Shown here: piece by piece, positions 17,421 to 24,770 of the stretch
Numbering within the stretch: the stretch's first letter is position 1
Layout: each line of letters begins with the position of its first letter
Source: an uncultured Pelagibacteraceae bacterium
Lineage (GTDB): Bacteria > Pseudomonadota > Alphaproteobacteria > Pelagibacterales > Pelagibacteraceae
Assembly: GCA_905612535.1 (NCBI GenBank)
Contig: CAJQSJ010000050.1
Coordinates: 1 to 49,020 of the forward strand
DNA length: 49,020 bases
Reading direction: 5' to 3'
Program-made: the position numbers and the translations under genes
Notes under the pieces: generated by a model
Told to the model about the DNA's origin: nothing
Database searches by the model: none
Seen by the model: only the letters and a program-made list of their open reading frames with translations

Positions 17421-18266
17421 ATGATTATTGATGGAAAAAAAGCAGCAGCTGAATTAAGAAGCGAATTAAAGAAAAAAGTTGATGAGCTTAAGTCTAAATA
17501 TAATGCTGTTCCAGGATTAACAGTAATTTTAGTTGGTGAAGATGCACCGAGTAAAATTTATGTTAGAAATAAAGAAAAATCTGCAGTTGAAGTAGGTTTA
17601 AACTCTGAAGTTATCAAGTATCCCGCAGATCTAGAAGAAAAAGTCTTATTAGACAAAATTAGAGAACTTAATAATAATGAAAAAGTTTCAGGCATATTAG
17701 TTCAACTACCTCTTCCTAAACACATCAATAAAAGAAAAGTTATAGAAACCATAGCTCATGGAAAAGATGTTGATGGTTTTCATCCTATGAATGTAGGAAA
17801 CTTATCCTCAGGTTATGACAGCAGTATTCCGTGCACTCCTTTTGGGTGCAGCTTGCTACTTAAACAAGTCGAAAAAAATTTAAGTGGAAAGCATGCTGTA
17901 GTAATAGGCAGATCTAATTTAAATGGAAAACCAATGACTCAATTGCTTTTGAAAGAAAATTGTACAGTAACCATTACTCATTCAAGAACAAAAGACTTAA
18001 AAACAGAATGTCTTAGAGCTGATATAATTATTGCCGCAGTAGGTATTCCAAAATTAGTTAAAGGAGATTGGATAAAAAAAGGTGCCATCGTTATTGATGT
18101 TGGAATTAATAAGACCGATTCAGGGCTAGTAGGAGATGTTGATTTCGATGAGGTTTCTAAAGTAGCTAAAGCCGTTACACCAGTACCAGGAGGTGTTGGA
18201 CCAATGACAATTGCCTGCTTACTCAACAATACTATCGAGTGTTTTCAAAAAGCTCAATCAAAGTAG
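17421..18266 (+). CDS. folD: Bifunctional methylenetetrahydrofolate dehydrogenase / methenyltetrahydrofolate cyclohydrolase
   Basis: A 281-residue enzyme of one-carbon metabolism converting methylene-THF to formyl-THF with NADP+. Motifs: VGEDAPSKIYVRNKEKSA (catalytic Tyr and Lys), GILVQLPLPKHI, DVDGFHP, VVIGRSNLNGKP and PVPGGVGPMT. ATG 17421 is the start: it directly precedes the conserved IIDGKKAA and avoids overlap with yggT, although the frame is open to 17391. It is the last gene of the hemC plus-strand run and supplies formyl-THF for purH chemistry. Confidence 0.96.
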   Translation: MIIDGKKAAAELRSELKKKVDELKSKYNAVPGLTVILVGEDAPSKIYVRNKEKSAVEVGLNSEVIKYPADLEEKVLLDKIRELNNNEKVSGILVQLPLPKHINKRKVIETIAHGKDVDGFHPMNVGNLSSGYDSSIPCTPFGCSLLLKQVEKNLSGKHAVVIGRSNLNGKPMTQLLLKENCTVTITHSRTKDLKTECLRADIIIAAVGIPKLVKGDWIKKGAIVIDVGINKTDSGLVGDVDFDEVSKVAKAVTPVPGGVGPMTIACLLNNTIECFQKAQSK

Positions 18267-18275
18267 ATTTTGAGG

Positions 18276-18362
18276 CTAATTAAATGAAATCTGAGTTAAA
18301 GGACCAACAATCATTATAGTCCAATAAAAAGCAATAAAAGCGTAAAAGTATATAATTCTCAT
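18276..18362 (-). CDS. Putative 28-residue membrane peptide
   Basis: A minus-strand frame (ATG to TAG) beginning MRIIYFYAFIAFYWT, with a single hydrophobic helix. It starts six bases after the stop of the 31-residue frame at 18369-18464, as in a two-gene operon. The Shine-Dalgarno is weak. Its tail converges on the folD stop. I recognise no family. The pairing and strand agreement support it, but in DNA this AT-rich a chance frame is possible. Confidence 0.4.
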   Translation of the reverse strand: MRIIYFYAFIAFYWTIMIVGPLTQISFN

Positions 18363-18368
18363 CTCAAA

Positions 18369-18464
18369 TTATGCTAAAACTACAGATGTTGTTACAAACA
18401 TTATAGTTACAGTCCAGGCAAATATAGATATTTTTTTCATTTTATTTTTTATTAATCCAGTCAT
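18369..18464 (-). CDS. Putative 31-residue membrane or exported peptide
   Basis: A minus-strand frame starting MTGLIKNKMKKISIF: a basic N-terminus then one hydrophobic helix ending VVLA. It resembles either a single-span peptide or a bare signal sequence. A second Met at residue 9 is an alternative start. TATAAT at 18475-18480 (minus strand) sits only 10 bases before the ATG, so the message would have almost no leader. No family is recognised. Confidence 0.42.
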   Translation of the reverse strand: MTGLIKNKMKKISIFAWTVTIMFVTTSVVLA

Positions 18465-18474
18465 TTTCTTCGTT

Positions 18475-18480
18475 ATTATA
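18475..18480 (-). promoter_or_regulatory. -10 element (TATAAT) for the tiny membrane peptide pair
   Basis: A perfect TATAAT on the minus strand, 10 bases upstream of the ATG at 18462-18464. No good -35 hexamer is found at 16-18 bases. The closeness implies a leaderless or near-leaderless message. Confidence 0.4.
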
Positions 18481-18612
18481 TGGGAACATGCTCAGCTATT
18501 TAGTACTCAACTTTGTTCAAAGTGTGTTCAAGTTGTAACGGAAATGTTAAATGAGAAATTATTTTGTCGCACTAGGTTTTTTTATTAAAATAAATTATTA
18601 AAAGCAGATCAT

Positions 18613-18855
18613 ATGAATTTTCGTTCTCTTTCTCTGGTCGTCCTTTGTCATGGGATCGTTGCCGCCGTATTCGCTTTTGTATTCTTTCTCGAGGCTTTTG
18701 AAATTGCTTTTCCTCTTTTATCACTTGAAGCTCAGCACCCAAACTTCATGGCAACAGAATATTCTAAAGCCGTATGCCTTTTTGTTGCTATAGGAACCTT
18801 TGCGTCCTATGAAGTCTTTTTTCCCCTTCATATCTTAATAAAGCTGACGATGTGA
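18613..18855 (+). CDS. Small membrane protein, possibly the first part of a frameshifted gene
   Basis: An 80-residue hydrophobic protein with about two membrane helices (residues ~7-32 and ~55-77) and a polar loop containing EAQHPNFMATEYS. Its first 100 bases are richer in G and C than the surroundings (TCGTT, GCCGCC), hinting at foreign origin. The stop TGA overlaps a GTG that opens the next frame (GTGA). This is either a coupled gene pair or one membrane protein split by a frameshift. No family recognised. Confidence 0.5.
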   Translation: MNFRSLSLVVLCHGIVAAVFAFVFFLEAFEIAFPLLSLEAQHPNFMATEYSKAVCLFVAIGTFASYEVFFPLHILIKLTM

Positions 18856-19013
18856 GTAGAAAAAAGATTAAGATGATATTCGTGTCATATCACATCCCTT
18901 GGTCTTTAATGATAACTTATATTGCTTTGTTAGATGGAACCGCTTGGAATGCCTGGATATCAGTCGGTGTAATGTATGGTTTTACATTATGGGGAGCCAT
19001 AGCAAAGCCTTAA
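18852..19013 (+). CDS. Small membrane protein, possibly the C-terminal part of the split gene
   Basis: A 53-codon frame from GTG 18852 to TAA 19011-19013: a basic start (SRKKIK), then hydrophobic segments with several Trp (TAWNAWISV, YGFTLWGAIAKP). It continues smoothly from the previous protein's last helix if one base is shifted. Together they would make a four-helix protein of about 130 residues. It ends seven bases before the convergent acetyltransferase stop. Confidence 0.45.
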   Translation: MSRKKIKMIFVSYHIPWSLMITYIALLDGTAWNAWISVGVMYGFTLWGAIAKP

Positions 19014-19020
19014 ATTTGGG

Positions 19021-19692
19021 TTAAGATAATTTTAATTTTTCCACCTGCTTATTTTTTTTGTCAAAATTAGAAGATTTAAGAAAGTTTATGTAGCCCTTTT
19101 TCAATTTTTTCCATTCTTTATCAACTATTGAAAACCATGCCGAGTCTCTATTTCTACCTTTAAATACAAACATTTGTCTAAAGATTCCTTCAAACCTAAA
19201 TCCTAATCGTTTTGCTGCATTTTTTGACGCATTATTTAAATTATTACATTTCCATTCATATCTTCTATTACCCAAAGTATCAAAAGCATTTTTCATCATC
19301 AAGTACATTGCTTCAGTTCCCTCAACGGTATTTTGTAAAATTGTAGAATAGTTAATGTGTCCTACTTCTACAGTTCCATGCTGAGGAGTTATTCTTAAGT
19401 AGCTTACCATCCCACAGTATTGTTTTAACTTATATGAATATACAGCATAAAAAAATGGCTCTTTGTTTAAGCAAAAAGATTTTAGCCATTTTTTAAAACT
19501 TACATAAGTTTTAAAAGGTCCGTAAGGTAAATATTTCCAGATTATATTTTTTTTATCTTTTGAAAAATTTTTAAATAAATCTCTAGAATGCTTATTAATT
19601 TTTAATGGTTCAAGAATTACGTATTTACCTTTCAAATTTTTATTTGATGGTAATCTAGATTTTTTAAAATGAACTTTAGGTCCAAGAAGCAT
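19021..19692 (-). CDS. GNAT family N-acetyltransferase (RimJ/RimL type)
   Basis: A 223-residue protein with the acetyl-CoA-dependent GNAT fold. YVILEPLKINKH at the N-terminus, EVGHINYS, then NTVEGTEAMYLMM, YEWKCNNLNNASKNAAKRLGFRFEGIFR and GRNRDSAWFSIVDKEW are the conserved stretches of the RimL/YdaF-like branch (the last is highly characteristic). The acceptor amine is unknown. It follows argG by 4 bp on the same strand. Confidence 0.9.
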   Translation of the reverse strand: MLLGPKVHFKKSRLPSNKNLKGKYVILEPLKINKHSRDLFKNFSKDKKNIIWKYLPYGPFKTYVSFKKWLKSFCLNKEPFFYAVYSYKLKQYCGMVSYLRITPQHGTVEVGHINYSTILQNTVEGTEAMYLMMKNAFDTLGNRRYEWKCNNLNNASKNAAKRLGFRFEGIFRQMFVFKGRNRDSAWFSIVDKEWKKLKKGYINFLKSSNFDKKNKQVEKLKLS

Positions 19693-19696
19693 CTAA

Positions 19697-20881
19697 TTAA
19701 CGAAGATTTTTTTTGTGAAAGTTAATAAATTTTTCTACATTTGATTTATTAAATGTTTTGTTTTCCTCAAACGAGACTTTTTTCATTGAGTAAGCACTAC
19801 TTTTGGTTTGTCTTGAAACAATAGTGATGTTGCCTTTATATAATTTAAGCTTAACAAACCCATTAACTTTATTTCTTTTAAGATCTACAATTTTTTGAAG
19901 TTTAAATCTCGCTTTTGAATACCAATAACCATTGTAAATTAATTCAGCATATTTAGGCATAACTGCATCTTTTTTATGCATAGTTTCTTTATCTAAAGTC
20001 ACCGATTCCATTGTTCTATGAGCAATCATTAATAAAGTTCCACCTGGCGTTTCGTAGACACCTCTAGATTTTATGCCAATAAATCTGTTTTCAACTAAAT
20101 CAACTCTACCAATAGCATTATTGCCAGCAAGAATATTTAATTTTTGTAAAAGATTTCCTGGAGATAACTTTTTACCATTAACTGTTATTGGATCACCACT
20201 TTTAAATCCTATAGTCACGTATGAAGATTTATTCGGTGCTTTTTCAGGTGATAATGTTCTTTGAAAAATAAATTCTGGAGCTGAATTTTTAGGGTTTTCC
20301 AAAACTTTACCTTCAGTTGATGTATGAAATAAATTATCGTCTACAGAAAAAGGTGGAGCGCCTTTTTTATCTTTAGGTATAGGTATTCTATTTTTTTTTG
20401 CATACTTAATTAAATCTGATCTTGAATTTAGCTTCCAAATTCTCCATGGGGCAATAATTTTAATTTTTGGTCCAAAATAATGATAACCAAGTTCGAATCT
20501 CACTTGGTCATTCCCTTTACCTGTAGATCCGTGTGAAACTGCATAAGCTTTAAATTTTTTTGCTATAGCAATCTGTCTTTTTGCTATGAGAGGTCTTGCT
20601 ATAGATGTTCCTAATAAATAAACACCTTCATAAATCGCATGTCCTCTAATCATTGGATAGACATATTCTTTAACAAACAAATCTTTTAAATCTTCGATGA
20701 TAACTTTTTTTACACCGAGCGCTTTTGCATTTTTAATAATTTTTTTTCTGTTTATTTCTTGCCCAATATCAGAGGTGTAGGTTATAACTTCTGCATTATA
20801 GTTTTCTTGAAGCCATTTAAGAATTATCGAAGTATCTAAACCACCTGAATAGGCTAGTACTATCTTTCCTTTTTTTTTCAT
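19697..20881 (-). CDS. argG: Argininosuccinate synthase
   Basis: A 394-residue enzyme joining citrulline and aspartate with ATP in arginine synthesis. It has the PP-loop AYSGGLDTS near the N-terminus, the citrulline/aspartate-binding SHGSTGKGNDQVRFE, PWRIWKLNSRSD, and GRVDLVENRFIGIKSRG. Length fits. The basic residue content is high for the family, as in other AT-rich genomes. It is followed by the acetyltransferase and preceded by the IalB-like gene with 8 bp between, so it is probably one minus-strand unit with the aldo/keto reductase. Confidence 0.97.
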   Translation of the reverse strand: MKKKGKIVLAYSGGLDTSIILKWLQENYNAEVITYTSDIGQEINRKKIIKNAKALGVKKVIIEDLKDLFVKEYVYPMIRGHAIYEGVYLLGTSIARPLIAKRQIAIAKKFKAYAVSHGSTGKGNDQVRFELGYHYFGPKIKIIAPWRIWKLNSRSDLIKYAKKNRIPIPKDKKGAPPFSVDDNLFHTSTEGKVLENPKNSAPEFIFQRTLSPEKAPNKSSYVTIGFKSGDPITVNGKKLSPGNLLQKLNILAGNNAIGRVDLVENRFIGIKSRGVYETPGGTLLMIAHRTMESVTLDKETMHKKDAVMPKYAELIYNGYWYSKARFKLQKIVDLKRNKVNGFVKLKLYKGNITIVSRQTKSSAYSMKKVSFEENKTFNKSNVEKFINFHKKNLR

Positions 20882-20889
20882 TAATTTTT

Positions 20890-21396
20890 TTAACTACAAC
20901 TTTTTTTTGCAGAGTTATAAGCTTTGGTAAAACCCATCATTGAATAGTGGTCTGTTGTTTCTGTTCCTTTTTCAGAATTACCAATAATCATAAGTCTAGA
21001 AGCTTTCTTCATTGTTGAAATAAGTTTTACTTCATCTTTATTATCAACCACCCAAGCAAAGCGCCCTTTAGAGAATAGATCGTATTTTCTCTTACCTGAT
21101 TTTGCAGAAACTGGGGCTTTTAATTTGAACTCATAACCATTAGTCACACTTATTTCATTTTTAATATTTTCTGCAGGCCTAAAGCTGATAAATAATCTCG
21201 ACGAATCTCTTTTAAATTTTTTTGGCGCTTTTACAACAGGGATTGATTGTGCAAAACAAGTTTTTACTCCTTCTTTTACTAAAACAAAGCTTTGCCAATC
21301 TTTAAATTTTCCTAAGCTTTTTAAATTCTCTTCGGCATTTACAACACTAAAGGTAAAAGAAAATATAACTATTAATAAAGTTTTTTTTATGGACAT
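20890..21396 (-). CDS. Invasion-associated locus B (IalB)-like periplasmic protein
   Basis: A 168-residue protein with a signal peptide (about 1-21, ending VNA). The IalB pattern follows: FKDWQSF, C-FAQSIPV, FISFRPAENIKNEISVTNGY, FAWVVDN and a C-terminal Cys two residues from the end, which probably pairs with Cys near residue 47. The family is widespread in non-pathogenic alphaproteobacteria and its real role is unclear. The start overlaps the upstream aldo/keto reductase stop by 10 bases. Confidence 0.75.
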   Translation of the reverse strand: MSIKKTLLIVIFSFTFSVVNAEENLKSLGKFKDWQSFVLVKEGVKTCFAQSIPVVKAPKKFKRDSSRLFISFRPAENIKNEISVTNGYEFKLKAPVSAKSGKRKYDLFSKGRFAWVVDNKDEVKLISTMKKASRLMIIGNSEKGTETTDHYSMMGFTKAYNSAKKSCS

Positions 21397-22439
21397 GGGT
21401 TTGGATATTTTTTATGAATTTCACCTATTTTTGCAATTATTTTTTCATCTAAATTTATATTTACACTATCTATATTAGTTTTCAACTGCTCCATTTTTGT
21501 CGCCCCAATTATTACAGAGGTTACAAACGGCTGGATTTCGCAAAATTTAATTGCCATTTGAACAAGGTTTAAATTAAATTCTTTGGCTAAATTCCAATAT
21601 TCTTCAATGGCTTTTTCCGAATGTAATGTTCTGTATCTTCCCCAAAAATCGTAAAATAAATCCATTCTTGAATTTTTAGGCATAGCGCTATTTCTATATT
21701 TTCCAGACAAATACCCTGATGCTAAAGGGGAATATGCTAATAATCCTACTTTTTCTCTTATAGCGATTTCTGAAAGTCCAACTTCAAATGCCCTATTTAA
21801 AAAATTGTATGCATTTTGAATTGATACAATCTTTGTAAAATTTTTTTGTTCTGCTAATTTTAAATATTCATTTGTTCCCCAAGCAGTTTCGTTTGATATG
21901 CCGATGTGTTTTACTTTTCCTGCTTTTACTAAATTATTCAAAGCATCCAAAGTTTCGTCAATATTTACAAAATTATCAGTACCTTTATGTTCGTATTCTA
22001 GTTTTCCAGAAAAAGGGCCCGAAGGTCTATCTGGCCAATGAACTTGATATAAATCTATATAATCAGTTTTTAGATCTTTCAAACTTCTATCAATAGCAAA
22101 TTCAATTTGTTTTTTGCTCAAAGAAGTTTTTTCTACCCCAGCAGGTCTCATCCAATTCATTGGTGAGTCTCCTGCCACTTTATCTGCTAAAATTATTTTA
22201 TCTCTCTTTTTTGTTTTTAAAAACCATTCACCTATAAACTGGCTAGTTTTACCTCTATATTTAGCATCCATTGGCACCGGATAAAGTTCAGCAGTATCAA
22301 AAAAATTTACTCCTTGATCTAATGCATAATCCATTTGTTCAAGCGCTTCTTTTTGCGTATTTTGATTGCCCCATGTCATTGTTCCGAGGCAGATTGAACT
22401 TACTTTCAGGTTGGTATTTCCAAGTTTTTTATAATTCAT
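21387..22439 (-). CDS. Aldo/keto reductase (Tas-like)
   Basis: A 350-residue NADP(H)-dependent TIM-barrel oxidoreductase. The catalytic tetrad is visible: Asp and Tyr in FFDTAELYP, Lys in ILADKVAG and His in YQVHWPDRP. IGISNETAWG, IQNAYNFLNR and YSPLASGYLSGKY match the Tas/YajO branch. The substrate is not predictable. It is the promoter-proximal gene of the minus-strand aldo/keto reductase-IalB-argG-GNAT unit and diverges from the Bax-inhibitor gene. Confidence 0.92.
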   Translation of the reverse strand: MNYKKLGNTNLKVSSICLGTMTWGNQNTQKEALEQMDYALDQGVNFFDTAELYPVPMDAKYRGKTSQFIGEWFLKTKKRDKIILADKVAGDSPMNWMRPAGVEKTSLSKKQIEFAIDRSLKDLKTDYIDLYQVHWPDRPSGPFSGKLEYEHKGTDNFVNIDETLDALNNLVKAGKVKHIGISNETAWGTNEYLKLAEQKNFTKIVSIQNAYNFLNRAFEVGLSEIAIREKVGLLAYSPLASGYLSGKYRNSAMPKNSRMDLFYDFWGRYRTLHSEKAIEEYWNLAKEFNLNLVQMAIKFCEIQPFVTSVIIGATKMEQLKTNIDSVNINLDEKIIAKIGEIHKKYPNPCP

Positions 22440-22478
22440 TTGATTTTTATTACCTTTATATTAAATTATCTAGCTGGC

Positions 22479-22507
22479 TTGAAAAAACTTTAAAATGACA
22501 ATATATA
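22479..22507 (+). promoter_or_regulatory. Promoter of the Bax-inhibitor-1 gene, near-leaderless
   Basis: TTGAAA (22479-22484), a 17-base spacer and TATATA (22502-22507). The ATG is at 22514, only six bases after the -10 box, so transcription should begin at or next to the start codon. No Shine-Dalgarno is present, in keeping with a leaderless message. Confidence 0.55.
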
Positions 22508-22513
22508 TACATC

Positions 22514-23281
22514 ATGGAATTTAATAAACAAAACATTCATTCAAAAACAACTGCTGAAGAAGCGCATGTAATTGATGAAGGACTAAGAGCCCACATGCTC
22601 AAGGTTTATAATTTTATGGCTTCGGGTGTTCTTTTAACTGGTTTTATTTCTTTACTGGTTTTTGAAATTTCAGGTGGAATGGAAATAACATTAGGGCCAA
22701 ACGGACTCACTGGATTAACAGACCCATTTGGACAATTAATTTTCAATTCAGGTTTTAAATGGCTTATAATGTTAGCGCCTCTAGGGATCGTTATGTATAT
22801 GAGTTTTGGAATAGCAAAAATGAGTGCATCAAAGGCACAAATGGCATTTTGGATTTTTGCAGCTTTAATGGGAGCGTCATTAGCTTCAATATTTGTTGTT
22901 TATACACAGATGAGCATTGCTAGAGTTTTTTTTATTACAGCGGGAACTTTTGGAGCAATGAGCATTTATGGGTACACAACAAAAAGAGACCTAACAAAAT
23001 TAGGTTCTTTTTTAATGATGGGATTGTTCGGAATAATAATTGCCTCAATCGTTAATATGTTTATGCAATCAGGAATGATGCATTATATAATTTCTATTCT
23101 TGGAGTTTTAATTTTTGTTGGGTTGACAGCTTATGATACTCAAAAAATCAAAAACATGTATCTAGCTAGTGACACAGGTGAAATCATGGGAAAAAAAGCA
23201 GTGATGGGTGCACTTACACTTTATTTAGATTTCATTAATCTTTTTATTATGCTTTTGAGATTATTCGGACAAAGACGTTAG
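22514..23281 (+). CDS. Bax inhibitor-1 / YccA family membrane protein
   Basis: A 255-residue inner-membrane protein with seven hydrophobic helices after a polar N-terminal tail (EEAHVIDEGLRAHMLKVYNFMASG, the family opening). The stretch GLTAYDTQKIKNMY in the last third carries the conserved Asp of the family's pH-sensing pair, and the tail LYLDFINLFIMLLRLFGQRR is characteristic. Bacterial members act as Ca2+ leak channels or bind FtsH; the role here is not known. Single-gene unit. Confidence 0.94.
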   Translation: MEFNKQNIHSKTTAEEAHVIDEGLRAHMLKVYNFMASGVLLTGFISLLVFEISGGMEITLGPNGLTGLTDPFGQLIFNSGFKWLIMLAPLGIVMYMSFGIAKMSASKAQMAFWIFAALMGASLASIFVVYTQMSIARVFFITAGTFGAMSIYGYTTKRDLTKLGSFLMMGLFGIIIASIVNMFMQSGMMHYIISILGVLIFVGLTAYDTQKIKNMYLASDTGEIMGKKAVMGALTLYLDFINLFIMLLRLFGQRR

Positions 23282-23283
23282 TC

Positions 23284-23619
23284 TTAATTTACCAACTTAA
23301 GTTTTTTCCAAACTATTTTATTAAGTAAATTTTCTAAATTATCTGAATTTCTAATTATTTGATTGTTTGAATTTTTTATAGAGTATATTTCATTTTTAGA
23401 TGTGAGATTTTTAGTTATCCTATAAATGGGAACATTTGATGTTCGGTGATATACATTAAAGCTAATTTCTCGTTTAGAAATACTTAATCCATAATCTTTC
23501 CACTCACCGTTCGAAACCATTTTTGCGTACAAGTTTAAAATTAATTTAAGTTCAATTTTATTAAAAAAAATTTCTTTCTTTATTTTATTGTTATTTACTA
23601 CTAATTTTAAATTTTGCAT
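23284..23619 (-). CDS. DUF2794 family protein
   Basis: A 111-residue protein matching the alphaproteobacterial DUF2794 pattern: F-ELKLILNLYAKMVSNGEWKDYGL, then FNVYHRTSNVPIYRI. Its function is unknown. Its start touches the stop of yciB (base 23619 shared), so the two are coupled. Only alphaproteobacteria commonly carry it, which supports the taxonomic reading. Confidence 0.85.
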   Translation of the reverse strand: MQNLKLVVNNNKIKKEIFFNKIELKLILNLYAKMVSNGEWKDYGLSISKREISFNVYHRTSNVPIYRITKNLTSKNEIYSIKNSNNQIIRNSDNLENLLNKIVWKKLKLVN

Positions 23620-24170
23620 TATTCAGTTATTTTGTACTTGTTCATTAATGGCATTTGACTTGCAATAAATAAAAAACTTATTGGTAGTAATCCCCAAACT
23701 TTAAAATTAACCCAAAACATTTCAGTTTGAGTTCTCCAAACCAGCTCGTTAAGAACTGCAATAAAAATAAAAAAATAAATCCACCTATAACTAAGTTTTT
23801 TCCAGCCTTCGTTCTGTAGTTTAATTGAGTTTTGAAAAAAAATCTTTAATAGTGGTTTTTGTGTAAAAAACTTACCAAAGAAAAGAACAGCTGCAAAAAT
23901 TAAATTTACGACAGTCGGCTTCATATAGAAAAATATTTTATTATCAAAGTACAGGGTAAGCCCACCAAACAAGGTAATAATTATCCCACTTGTCAGCGGC
24001 ATCACTGGAATTTTTTTGTCCAGAAAGTATATTATTGCTAGTGATAAAAGTGTTGCTAAAACAAAGGGAGGGATAGCAATTTTTAGATCGTGTCCATTTT
24101 TAAAATAAATTATAAAAAAAATAAGCAGTGGACCGAAGTCTGTTAAGAATTTAATTATAGACCTTCCCAT
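23619..24170 (-). CDS. yciB: YciB / inner-membrane septation protein A
   Basis: A 183-residue protein with five hydrophobic helices. It has LTDFGPLLIFFIIYF at the N-terminus, LFGGLTLYFDNKIFFYMKPTVVN in the middle and LNELVWRTQTEMFWVNFKVWG toward the C-terminus, all hallmark stretches of YciB (IspZ). The family influences membrane integrity and septation. It is divergent from hspQ across an inverted repeat. Confidence 0.93.
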   Translation of the reverse strand: MGRSIIKFLTDFGPLLIFFIIYFKNGHDLKIAIPPFVLATLLSLAIIYFLDKKIPVMPLTSGIIITLFGGLTLYFDNKIFFYMKPTVVNLIFAAVLFFGKFFTQKPLLKIFFQNSIKLQNEGWKKLSYRWIYFFIFIAVLNELVWRTQTEMFWVNFKVWGLLPISFLFIASQMPLMNKYKITE

Positions 24171-24180
24171 GCTAAAATAT

Positions 24181-24233
24181 TAACATAAGGTATATTTTTT
24201 ACTATTGATTTTTTTTTTAATATACCTATGTTA
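24181..24233. promoter_or_regulatory. Long inverted repeat between yciB and hspQ
   Basis: TAACATAAGGTATAT (24181-24195) is matched by ATATACCTATGTTA (24220-24233), a 14-bp inverted repeat with one unpaired A and a 24-base, T-rich centre. It fills almost the whole 74-base gap between the two divergent start codons. It is most likely a divergent operator/promoter, each arm containing a TATA-like element, or a cruciform-prone site. Confidence 0.6.
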
Positions 24234-24244
24234 CAAGTTATAAA

Positions 24245-24565
24245 ATGGCAGTGAACAAAGCAAAATTTTCTATAGGTGACATAGTTAAACATAGGCACTT
24301 TAATTTTAGAGGTGTTATTTACGATGTAGATTTTGAATTTAATAATTCAGAGGATTGGTATACTTCTATACCAAAGGATGTAAGACCAAGAAAAGATCAG
24401 CCGTTTTATCATCTTTTGGCAGAAAATAATGAAATCACCTATGAAGCTTATGTTTCAGAGCAAAACCTAATTAATGATGATTCTGATGAACCGATTAGAC
24501 ACCCATTAATTGAGGAAATTTTTACAGGCAAAAAAGGATCAGGTTACTTTCGTCCCTCAAACTAA
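24245..24565 (+). CDS. hspQ: Heat shock protein HspQ
   Basis: A 106-residue protein of the HspQ (YccV-like, hemimethylated-DNA-binding) family. It has KFSIGDIVKHRHFNFRGVIYDVD, then DQPFYHLLAENNEITYEAYVSEQNL and HPLIEEIF. In E. coli HspQ is a heat-induced specificity factor of Lon protease. The start is preceded by the inverted repeat at 24181-24233, a candidate control site. Confidence 0.93.
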   Translation: MAVNKAKFSIGDIVKHRHFNFRGVIYDVDFEFNNSEDWYTSIPKDVRPRKDQPFYHLLAENNEITYEAYVSEQNLINDDSDEPIRHPLIEEIFTGKKGSGYFRPSN

Positions 24566-24639
24566 CAAAGTGACTTTGCCACAATCCCAACAAAATTCTT
24601 TCATGTGTTGGACAAATTTTTACTTTAAATATTCAGTTA

Positions 24640-24696
24640 ATGCCTAATTATGATCGTTTAAAGTATTCCTCCCTCTTTGAACTCCTAATTAGGCAT
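24640..24696 (+). repeat. Inverted repeat downstream of hspQ
   Basis: ATGCCTAATTA (24640-24650) and TAATTAGGCAT (24686-24696) are a perfect 11-bp inverted repeat around 35 bases. A second pair, AAGTAT (24661-24666) and ATACTT (24696-24701), would compete with it. Neither has a T-tract typical of a terminator. It could be a protein-binding site or an alternative-fold leader of the outer-membrane gene at 24771. Confidence 0.45.
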
Positions 24697-24770
24697 ACTT
24701 TGAATAAATCATTAACTTTTTAATTACAAAAGCAGTTTATTTTTTACATTGAAAGTTATATATTTTAAGT

